A stretch of DNA of 22,172 bases from the NCBI GenBank assembly GCA_026770585.1, contig MU646328.1, positions 842,109-864,280 of the forward strand, in the 5' to 3' direction. The notes under the pieces are model-generated. The model ran no database searches. It was not told where the DNA came from and saw nothing but the letters and a program-made list of their open reading frames with translations. Origin of the DNA: Baffinella frigidus. Lineage: Eukaryota > Cryptophyceae > Cryptomonadales > Baffinellaceae. Below are positions 1 to 9,000 of this stretch, piece by piece. The position numbers and the translations under genes were made by a program. The number at the start of each line of letters is the position of its first letter. The stretch's first letter is position 1.

Positions 1-90
1 CGGTTTAGGGTTTGGGGTTTAGGGTTTGGGGTTTAGGGTGTAGGGTTCAGGGTGTGGGGGTTTGGGTTTAGGGGCTAGGGATTAGCGCCG
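1..90. repeat. Telomere-like degenerate array, G-rich on the plus strand
   Basis: The window opens in a degenerate array of 7- to 8-base units of the type GGGTTTA / GGGTTTG / GGGTGTA. Units vary strongly, unlike a true chromosome end, and the array stops abruptly near position 90. The same repeat class fills introns throughout the window, so this is probably another intronic or intergenic block. Confidence 0.85.
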
Positions 91-387
91 GTGGGGAGGA
101 AGGGGCGTGGGGAATAATCAACCCTCAAAGTGGGATCACATCGCATGTTTCGATTCCCTTATTTGTACTGGAGGTCGCCGGATTCCGGTGACCTGTGGTC
201 CAAGGGAGGGGTCTCCAAAAAGGCGATTTGCTCCCACTCTGAAGGCTGGTTGGCGGAGGGGCTTGAGTAATTCCCGCTCTCAGCGTGGGAACAAATCGCC
301 TGGCTCGATTCCCATATTTGTAGTGGAGCTCGCCGTTTGCTCCTGCTCTGGGGCGGATGAAAGCTTAGCTCTGCGCCAGTCGGATTA
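91..387. other. No gene recognised; short inverted repeats
   Basis: An open frame crosses this stretch, but its sequence is made of related inverted and direct pieces. One is GGGATCACATCGC near 122; it recurs inverted as GGCGATTTGCTCCCAC near 223 and again directly as GTGGGAACAAATCGCC near 286. This looks like decayed foldback DNA rather than coding sequence. Confidence 0.4.
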
Positions 388-812
388 GCCGACTATTCCT
401 AAGGTGACATGCTGTGTGTGTGGCGCAAACACGTCAAATTTGGAGCGGGGAAGAGACTGGTCTCACCGAATCAGCGAGACCAAAGAGACAGAGACAGAGC
501 TAAGCAGCCTTATCCGGGGAAACCTATGTTTATTTCATTTGATGGCAATGAAACTTACTACACAGTCCGTTCTTAATAGTAATATTAAAGCATTCGTGTA
601 GTAATTTTCACTGGAATCAAATGAAAGAAAAATAGGGTTCCCCGGATAAAGCCCGCTGTCCGGCCGGACAGGCGACGCCTAGGTATTGCGATGCCCAGCT
701 CTGTCTCAGTCTAGTTGGGCTCACCAATCTGGCGAGCCCGGGCTCTTCCCCGCTCCAAAGTTGACGAGCTTGTGCCGCACACCCAGCATGCCAACTTGAG
801 AATAGTCGGCCA
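388..812. mobile_element. Composite foldback element, family A arms (about 115 bp)
   Basis: Two copies of a roughly 115-base sequence face each other: 388-505 forward and 697-812 reversed. Each starts at its outer end with a core like GCCGACTATTC and continues through a GCGGGGAAGAG motif to an AGACTGAGACAGAGCT-like inner end. A second inverted-repeat element (511-648) lies between them. Other family A copies are at 1306-1426 (single), 4424-4545 with 4950-5069 (paired, inverted) and 8284-8415 (single). No coding capacity for a transposase is visible, so this is a non-autonomous element. No clear target duplication could be set. Confidence 0.7.
511..648. mobile_element. Foldback element with TATCCGGGG ends
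   Basis: The ends are near-perfect inverted repeats of about 30 bases (511-540 against 619-648), beginning TATCCGGGGAA and ending TTCCCCGGATA. TA at both outer ends is compatible with a TA target duplication. The related element at 4074-4385 has nearly the same terminal sequence, so the two form a family. No open frame of interest. Confidence 0.7.
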
Positions 813-1112
813 ACCCGCGTGGGGCACAGCCAGGACACCAACGCTGCATTGGTTTTCTCTGAGGCTTTGCAGGATACGACAGGGCATACAACTGCGGAAG
901 ACAGGGTGTATATAGCTGCTGGATAGAGTGTGGTGCGATACCACCGCTGCTTTGACGATGACACCTGAAGTGAACCAGATCGGGGCGGAGTTGACTATTT
1001 GGTTTCACGAGAAGTACACCTCAGATGTGAACCTCCTGTGGAATTTACCACAGAGGGTAATGATCCTGATCTGGTTAACTTCGGTGGTACCAACGCTGCG
1101 TTGACGATGACC

Positions 1113-1262
1113 TTATCTCAGAAAAGGGATTTTTAAATTCGTTTTCTTAAGTCAACCCCCCTTCAAATTTGTCAACTTATGCGCAGAGAAAAGAATAAGT
1201 TGACGAATTTGTACAGGAATTGACTTAAGAAAACGAATTTAAAAGTCCCTTTTCTGAGATAA
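1113..1262. mobile_element. 150-bp palindromic MITE, 4-bp target duplication GACC
   Basis: This is an almost perfect palindrome with ends TTATCTCAGAAAA and TTTTCTGAGATAA, exactly 150 bases long and flanked by GACC on both sides (1109-1112, 1263-1266). The same family occurs at 13288-13437, also 150 bases. The host sequence is one of the exon 3 end copies; the paralogous stretch near 1735-1765 lacks the element and so serves as an empty site. Confidence 0.9.
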
Positions 1263-1305
1263 GACCGCGCCGAGGCGCGTGACGCCGAGGGCGACTGCAG
1301 AAGCA

Positions 1306-1426
1306 TTGGCGGACTATTCTCAAGTTGACATACTAGGTGTGCGGTACACGCCCGTCAACTTTCGAGCGGGGAAGAGCCCGGCCTCGCAAAATGGTTGAGC
1401 CCAAATAGACTGAGACTGACTGAGTG
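1306..1426 (+). repeat. Solo copy of foldback family A
   Basis: A single family A arm: GGACTATTCTCAAGTTGAC at the left, GAGCGGGGAAGAG in the middle and AGACTGAGACTGA at the right. No inverted partner is nearby. Confidence 0.6.
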
Positions 1427-1727
1427 AGGTAATAGGTATCCCGAGTGGGGCGGCGCTAGGATACCAACGCGGCGTTGGCGATGACAGCGCGATGGTAACC
1501 GGCACTGGGATCCGAAGCAGCACTGGCTCCTGCTCGCCGATGCGCGGAACCCCCCCCCGCCCTACCGTCTGCTGCTGAGGCCAAGACACGGCGCCAGGCA
1601 CGCGAGATTCCCAGGGCATGGTGGGTGGGCGGTACCAGCGCTGCAGCGACGACGCCCCCCAGTGTGTTTGCGGGTGCAGAGGGCGAGACGCTCACATGTC
1701 GTTAAGAGAGAGAGATGTTGAGGTTAC

Positions 1728-2722
1728 CAGCGCGGCGTTGACGATGACAGCGCCGAAGCGCGTGATGGTAGCCGGGCCTGGGATCCGCAGCAACACTGGC
1801 TCCTGCTCCGCGATGCGCGGAATCCCCCGCCCCCGGCCGGCCTCAGCCCCCCCGCCGGTGACCGCTGTTATGGGGTTGTGGGGTTGTGGGGTTATGGGGT
1901 TATGGGGTTGTAGGGTTGTGGGGTTGTAGGGTTGTAGGGTTGCAGGGTTGTAGGGTTATAGGGGGGTAGGGTTGTAGGGTTGTAGGGGGGTAGGATTGTA
2001 GGGTTGTGGGATTGTAGGGGGGTAGGGGGGTGAGGGAGGGTTTAGGGTTTAGGGTTTGGAGTTTGGGGTTTGGGGTTTAGGGTTTAGGGTTTAGAGTTTG
2101 GGGTTTAGGTGGAGTTTAGGGTTTAGGGTTCAGGGTTTAGGGTTTTAGGGGTTTAGGGTTCAGGGTTCAGAGTGCAGGGTTCAGGGTTCAGGGTTCAGGG
2201 TTTAGGGTTTGGGTTCAGGGTTCAGGGGTTGCCCCCCCCCCCCGCCCTCACCTCTCCCGCCGACCATCGCGGATGCGCCTCCCAACTGCTCTTCCCGAGT
2301 GCCGCGCTGGCCCTCGTCCACGAGGCACGCTTCGCCGACCGCGACGTACCAGTCGCCTGTGCCCTCCTCCAGCACATCGCGGTGCGAGCAGGCGCGCAGC
2401 ATCTCGCAGAGCGCGGGCGAGAGATCGACTGGCGCGTTCAGCTCTGAGCCGGGCCCGTCCCGTCCTCGAAACACCCGCCGCACCTGGGCCTCCGGGACCC
2501 TGTGGGATAATTATGTAAGAGGCGTGGCGTGGCGGCATGGTGCTACAGATGACTGGCGCCCGAATAAATGCCATGTGTGGCAGGGCCTTGGTCGCGGGGA
2601 AAGGACCTCGCCGTGACGAGCGAGACGGTCTCCTCGACGGTAAAGTTCCAGCGGGCGCCAGTTTCGGGCGCGAGTAGGAAAAGGAGGAGGACAGGGAGAC
2701 GCCCGATGCGAGAGAGCGTCAT
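1728..2722 (-). CDS. Minus-strand gene, 5' exons, signal peptide; function unknown
   Basis: Three exons join in phase: 2722-2607, 2499-2252 and 1864-1728. Exon 1 begins MTLSRIGRL and runs into a hydrophobic core PVLLLFLLAP, then ETGARWNFTVEETVS, so the product probably enters the ER and may go on to another compartment. Exon 2 follows a CCCACAG acceptor and includes ALCEMLRACSHRDVLEEG; it ends at donor GTGAGG. Exon 3 follows an ATAACAG acceptor, carries RGIPRIAEQEPVLLRIPGP and ends at donor GTAACC. In all, 167 residues are visible. Codons are GC-rich in third position. The exon 1 donor (GTCCTT) is weak and is the least certain junction. The exon 3 segment distantly recalls the start of a SET domain of the Rubisco-methyltransferase type, but this is too weak to name. 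Intron 2 is almost all telomere-like repeat. No terminal exon was found to the left. Confidence 0.6.
1868..2232. repeat. Telomere-like array in an intron of the minus-strand gene
   Basis: The stretch contains GGGTTGTA / GGGTTGTG units (1868-2030) followed by GGGTTTA / GGGTTCA units (2035-2232). On the coding strand this is C-rich CCCTAAA-type DNA. It lies between exon 2 and exon 3 and reaches within a few bases of both splice sites, so it makes up nearly the whole intron. Confidence 0.85.
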
Positions 2723-3007
2723 CCCCCTCCCTGCCCGCCTGCAGAACCGCAGTCCTTCGGACGAAACTCTTCTGTGCCACGCTTCCGGTCAGATCGGAGA
2801 GGCAGGTTCGAACGGAGAAGCCCCCCCCCAAGACCCAGGCCGAGTTTCCAACAGCTCCAACGTATGTCGCGAAGAGCCAGCCAGCGAAATCCTTGTTCGT
2901 AGCTCGAGGATTTTAATAAGGGGGTCGCCTGCAACGCCTTGCAAAAAGAGACCCCCCCGGATTCGGCCCGGGTCGCAACAGGCAACTCACCTGTTGGCGT
3001 GCTTCCG
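2723..3007. promoter_or_regulatory. Divergent intergenic region (bidirectional promoter)
   Basis: These 285 bases separate the start codons of two genes pointing away from each other; both encode products with N-terminal hydrophobic leaders. The region must hold both 5' untranslated regions and both promoters. No convincing TATA box was seen. Shared regulation of the pair is an inference from the arrangement only. Confidence 0.55.
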
Positions 3008-6000
3008 ATGGCCAGGATGCGCCACGCTTCTGCAGTCGCCCTCGTCGTCCTCCTCGCCGCCTCGGGATTCCATCCCTCGGCTGCGTGGCTGACCGCACCG
3101 GTGGGTTTGAAGGGGTTTGGGAGTGTTCGTATGTGCCGGAACGCTGCCGGAGGGCATGCCGCCGCGCCGTTGGCACGCAGCACCGCACGGGTGGCGTGCG
3201 GCGGTGTGTTGGGTCTTTCTGCGGAGATGGAAGTGCTGCCTGACCTTCGGACGGTCCTCAACGTCAGAGACATGGCGTCGGTAACGAGCTCTAACATCAA
3301 GCCTGGACGGCTGTTCCGCACCGCGTGCGTCGGGACGGCAGTAGACGGCGACGCTGAGGGGGTGGTACCTGCCCCTCCCCACCAGAATATATAGCCCAGT
3401 CAGCGGGCACCATCGAAACCCTCAAACCTAAACCCCACGAGGGGTTCAGGTTGGAGGGTTTTAGACCAGTTGACTTCGTGGACCAGCCATGATTCCGAAC
3501 CAGCCGGCGAGGCGTAGGACGCATCGGACATCTCTCGCCAATTCACGGCTTCCATTCCGCATTCCAACCTACCAAACAGCATGTGCTGTTTCACCCCGAA
3601 ATTCGGGACTCTCCCGACCGTACACCACAGCTTCCGGCGCCTGTACAGGCCTATTTAGTAGCCAGCGGGCGCCGTCCCGTTGGCCCGTTGGGAACCCCTC
3701 AAACCTGACCCACGGTACAGGTCAACTCGGCAGGAGGGTTTCCCAACGGGGTGGTGCCCGCTGACTACTAGATGTCAAACCGAACCGCACGATGCAGGTG
3801 AACTCGTTCCGCACGCTGATCGACCTCCGGTCCGAGAAGGAGCTCTCCGGGAAGACGTCCCTGCAATACAACCAAGAAGTCTGGTGCGATCCTATCGAAA
3901 CCCTCAAAATCCCATCTAAACCCCCGAAATTGCTTAACAGCGCGGCATTTCTTGTTGTCAAAAAACGTGAACCCCTCCCTCCCCTAAACCATAAAAATCC
4001 CCTTTAACACTCTGAGCGTTGCCGCACCCCTGGCCTGTGTCGCTCGGAACGTCCCATTCGCGTCACCAACCTAATCCGGGGACATGTTTGATTGAAAAGA
4101 AAATGATTCCCTATTTTCATGTGCGGGGCGACTCAATTTAACCCGTGTTTTTGCTATCTTGAGGTGGGTTTTCTCCTACGTTAAGTTGAGTCGAAGCTAA
4201 TGTAGCAAAATAAGAGAGAAAACACCCTTGAGGTAGCATAAAAGGCGGTTTAAATTGAGTGGCCTCGCACATTAATTTTTTCATAGGAGTTGGACGAAGG
4301 TTAATTAGGTCCCTAAGTAGATTTAATTAGGGCCAGAATCCGGTTTGATAGGCCATTTTCTTTTAAATTAAACATGTTCCCGGATGGAACCCCGCCCCAC
4401 CCCTGTTCCAGCTCTGCCGCAGGCGGGTTAGCGGACTATCCGTAAGTTGACAAGCTGGATCTGTGGCGCACAACCGTCAACTTTGGAGCCGAAAAGAGCC
4501 CGGTCCCACAACATTGGTGCAACCAAAAGACTGAGACAGGCGCTCCCCCTCTTTTGCAGGGAGCCATACGACGACATGATATACAACGTGACGCGCTCCA
4601 GGCACTCCCTACCACCAGCAACCCGAAGCGGTTCAAATCGGGGTGACACCCTGTAGCAATTTTCACCAGGGATACACGTTAAAGCGTATCGTCCATCTAT
4701 TTGAATCTCTAGAAAATCCCTAGGTTGCTAGGGGTTTGCTACCGTAGGCTCCTGGTGACTGAACAAATCACTCCACTACCCGGATTTGTTCCAGGCACGC
4801 CCCAACCACCAACCGTCAAAGAAGCCCAAATCACTTCTGTCCTTTTAAATTTTCTGGTACAAATTGGCCTACGGACGCCGGATTCCGGCGTACTTGGCCC
4901 AAACCGAATTGGGGATTTGAGCGCCCTGTGAGCGCGGGTGGAACCTCTAGCGCTGTCTCAGTCTATTTGGTCTCACCAATCAGGTGAGACCGGGCTCTTT
5001 CCCGCTCGAAAGTTGACGGATGAGTACCGCACACCCAACATGTCAACTCAGGAATAGTCGGTCAACCCGAGTGAGAAAGCGCTAGGAATCCGGCGAGGCG
5101 TAGAACGCATCGGAAATCTCTCGCCGATTCACGGCTTCCATTCCGCGTTCCAAACTACCAAACGGCATGTGCTGTTTCACACCGAAATTCGGGACTCTCC
5201 CGACCGTACACCACAGCTTCCGGCGCTCGCATTTCGCCCTCCATTAACCGCTTGCTACCCGCGCCTTCAGAATATATACGCCAGATCACCAGTGGGAATT
5301 CCAGAAAAAAAATCGGTTCTAATTTTGCGCCGGAATTTTCCGACACGCGTTCAGTACCACGAACCGAAACATCGTGTCCTGGAATCCTCGCGTGTGGCCT
5401 GGCGTGGATACGCCCTGTGACCCTACGGTAGGCAATCCGTAGGGGCATAGGGTTGCTCCTACGGATATCCTAACCGACGCGTTCCTACGGATATCCTAAC
5501 CGACTCGCTCTCTCGATTCTGGCGTGGTGGACAGGACTGGGAAGCCCCGCGCCGTCGTGCCGTCCGCCGCAGATGGGGAGGTGCCTCGACTCCAAACCCT
5601 AAACCCCAAACCCTAAACCCCAAACCCTAAACCCCAAACCCGAACCCTGGTCGTGCAGAGTTCACTCGGAGCGCCCCGCCCCCATCCTACACCCCAAACC
5701 CCAAACCCCCACAAACCCTTTGCAGGATAAGCCGCTGCGGGCGCGGCACCTCATTTCGCTCATCGACGAGGCTCTGTACCGCCGGGGCGTGTTTAAGCGC
5801 CTCAGGTTAGGGGTTTCAGGTTTCAGGGTTTAGGGTTTGGGCGTCCAAGGTTTGGGTGTTCAGGGTCTGGGGGGTTAGGGGTCAGGATTTGAGCGAAACC
5901 GGCGAGGCGCTGTACCGCCGGGGCGTGTTTAAGCGCCTCAGGTTTGGGGTTTCAGGTTTAGGGGTGGGGGTTTAGGGGTGAGTAGGGGTACGGGGTTTGG

Positions 6001-9000
6001 GGTTCGAGGTTTGGGGACCGGCGGGTGTCTTCTAGCGCCCCAGGTTTCGGGGGGAGTGTTGAGGGTGAAGGGTGTAGGGTGTAGGGTGTAGGGTGTAGGG
6101 TGTAGGGTGTAGGATGTAGGGTGTAGGGTGTAGGGTGTAGGGTGTAGGATGTAGGGTGCAGGGTGTAGGGTGTAGGGTGTAGGGTGTAGGGTTTGGGGTT
6201 TGGTAGGGTTTGCAGACGGCCCGGGTTTAGGGTTCAAGGTTTGGCGCTCATCGACGAAGCGCTGTACCGCCGGGGCGTCTTCCAGCGTCTGAGGTTTGGG
6301 GTGGCGGGTGTAGGGTTTGGGCGTTCAGGGTTGAGGCGTTCAGGGTCTGGGGGGTTAGGGGTCAGGATTTGAGCGAAACCGACGAGGCTCTTGACTGCCG
6401 CGGTGTTTTCAAGCGTCTCAGGTTTGGGGATTGGGGGTGAGGGGTTAGAGTTTAGTAGGGGTTTGGAGTTTGGGGTTTGGGGACCGCCGTGGCGTGTTCG
6501 AGCGCCTCAGGTGTGAGTGTTGGGTTGGGTAGGGTGAGAGGTGGGGGGTGAGGGGTGAGGGAGCAGGGAGCAGGGAGCAAGGAGCAGGGAGCAGGGAGCA
6601 GGGAGCAGGGAGCAGGGGTGAGGGAGCAGGGAGCAGGGAGCAGGGAGCAAGGAGCAGGGAGCAGGGAGCAGGGAGCAGGGAGCGGGGGTGAGGGGTGAGG
6701 GGTGAGGGTTGAGGGGTTAGGGGTTAGGAGGGGTTGGTGTTTAGGGTTTAGGAGTTAGGGTTTAGGGTGTAGGGCGTGGGTGCTTGGGTGCGTGTGGCTG
6801 CGCTTGGAAGCTAGAGGGGATTTTGTGGGGGGGGCTGCCGCCTCGGAAAGGCGACCCAGTAGTGCTTTCGTGAAATCATCATATTTCCACTTAGCAGCGA
6901 GCGAGGACCTTTTCACCTTGAATGCAAGGTGAAATTCCGGTTAGGTTCCAGGGCAATGGATAAGATTCTAGTACAAATGTTTTAGATGGACTGTGTCCGT
7001 GAAGCCCCCGGTGGCTGCTAAGTGGGAGAGGCTGTCAGGAAAGCACAGACGACCCCGCAGAGATGATGCTGCGGGGCTTTATCGTTACCCTGCGCCAAAC
7101 CCTAAACCTGCGATCTGCCACCAGAGAGAGAGAGAGAGTTCTTTATTGACGCTAGGAACACGCAAGGCAGTCACGACCGACCGTCTGGCTTCGGCGTCCG
7201 CGTGAACGGTCACGCGGGCGTTCACGAGCCTGCCGGCGGGGCTGTTCCCTGCCGGCGGGGCTGTTCTTCTTTCTCGTTACCCTGCGCCAAACCCTAAGCG
7301 CTGAAAATAATAATAGAGCCAATGTGGTAGGACTTGGCCAAAGCGAACTTCGAATTTGCAAGATTGCGAACCTTAGATGGACCGTAATTATCAGTAAACA
7401 GCATGATTTGTACTGCAAAATTTGAATTTAAAACACTACATGTCCAAAAGGGTCCATCTAGAAGTTCGCAATCTTGCAACTTCGAAGTTCGCGCTGGCCA
7501 AGTCCTACCACATTGGCTCTACCCTGCACCGTGAACCGCAAACCCGAACTTCCGGCAGTCTCAAGAAGAAGCTCAAGGTGGGGTTGATGCTGCCTGTCGA
7601 CTACGAGGGAGCGCGCGACGTCTTTCTGGAGTACATCAATAAGGAAGGTGCGTTTTGAGGCGCTCGGATTAATTTCATCCGGACGAGTATTTTCCGCAAA
7701 TACGATTTTAAAAGTATTTTCCACGAAAATTACTACACATTTTGCCTGTACTTTTTAAAATGGTCATGTCCGTCTAGTAATTTTCGTTGCAAATCGGATC
7801 GGAGTTCCCCGAAGTCGTATTTTCGGAAAATACTCGCCGCGATTAAATTGAGGCAGAGCTAGGGTACGCGGCGGTCCTCCTGCGCCGGGTGGAGGTTCTA
7901 GCTCTGCCTCGTCACTTCCACGCAAGAGTGTAACACAGACCTGGGAAAACAAGTCAGTTCACACGGACTTTGTATCAACTTTCCGAAATTTCGAATTTTC
8001 TCTGGGGAGAACGTTGACTTATGAACATTTGAAAATAGCCAGATCTGGCTATTTTTCCTACACGGCACTCTGCCCTCCACTCTTGCGTGGTAGGGTACGC
8101 GGCGGTTATCCTGCGCCGGGCGGAGGTTCTAGCTCTGCCTCGTCACTTAGCAGTGACCAAAGACCTTTTCACCTTGAATTCGAGGTGAAATTCCGGTTAG
8201 GTTCCAGGGCAATGGATAAGATTCTAGTGCAAATCGTTTAGATGGACTGTATCCGTGAAGCCTCCGGTGGCTGCTAAGTGGCTCGGGTTGATTGTCTCGG
8301 ACTGTTCTCAAGTTGGCATGCTGGGTTTGCTGTACAGTAAACATCCGGTAACGTTTGAGCGGGAAAGAGCCTGAGTTCGCCGAATTGGTGAGCCCAAATA
8401 GACGGAGCCGCTGTCGAGCCAACTTGGCACATATAAGACAGTCAGGACCGGGATTCCGGTCCTGGCTTTTCATTTTAAAAGTCCATTTCCTTCAGGATTC
8501 AGGTCAACGTTTTTAAAATTGTGTCCCGTCCTCGCTCGGTAGCGGGCAGGGCTAGAAGGTGCGCGCTCCGTTTGAGCCGCGTGTGCTCTCTACGTTTTTT
8601 TCAGCTGCCATCCATCTAAACCATTTCCGGTACCAAACGAAGGGAATATAAGCCCTGGATGTACAGAATGGCTCCAACCCCCCCCCAAAACTGAGACTTT
8701 TTTTATCGGGTGACCCAACGAGTTCCGATCCGGGTTATTGAAGAATGTCGGTACCCTAAACCGCAGGTCTTCCGCTCCTCAACGAGCTGATACTCGAGTA
8801 CTCCGGGCCCTCCATCAAGGCCGTCTTCGACGTCCTTCAGGTTTCGAGCCTCAAGCGTGCCCCATACGAGGGTCGTGTTTTGTAAAGCAATTGGAGCTGA
8901 TCCTTCACATTCCGCCGGGACCACACAGCGGGCTTCGAAGGGATTTTCGGGCTCTGAGAGCCCGGTTTTTCGTTACCTTGTCCGTAGGAACCCCCCCTAT

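Larger units (their letters stand above)
837..1655 (-). repeat. Five extra copies of the exon 3 end of the minus-strand gene
   Basis: On the minus strand the end of exon 3 (encoding VIVNAAL, then donor GTAACC) recurs at about 837-856, 941-963, 1090-1112, 1464-1560 and 1634-1655. Each copy still reads as a variant of VIVNAAL or VVAAAL followed directly by a GT dinucleotide. The copy at 1464-1560 is the longest: it keeps the PRIGEQEPVLLRIP segment after a plausible CAGCAG acceptor, but an 8-base deletion relative to exon 3 breaks its frame. The others are only about 20 to 25 bases. They read as exon-edge duplications in an intron rather than functional exons; alternative terminal exons cannot be excluded. 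Confidence 0.7.

Noticed and set aside
1-90. True chromosome end
   Set aside because: Units are too variable, the array is short, and equivalent arrays occur inside introns throughout the window.
107-388. 93-codon open frame near the left edge
   Set aside because: The DNA consists of related inverted pieces and the peptide has no recognisable feature.
2719-3321. 200-codon open frame on the minus strand
   Set aside because: It runs antisense to exon 1 of the phosphatase and across the intergenic region. No splice or homology support; the plus-strand reading contains the conserved family motifs.
3366-3393. AGAATATATAG as a TATA box inside the phosphatase gene
   Set aside because: A similar AGAATATATA recurs at 5269 next to other duplicated intron DNA, so it belongs to a repeat.
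5650-5697. Extra phosphatase exon between exons 3 and 4
   Set aside because: GTGCAG could be an acceptor, but no donor follows, and exons 3 and 4 already join in phase.
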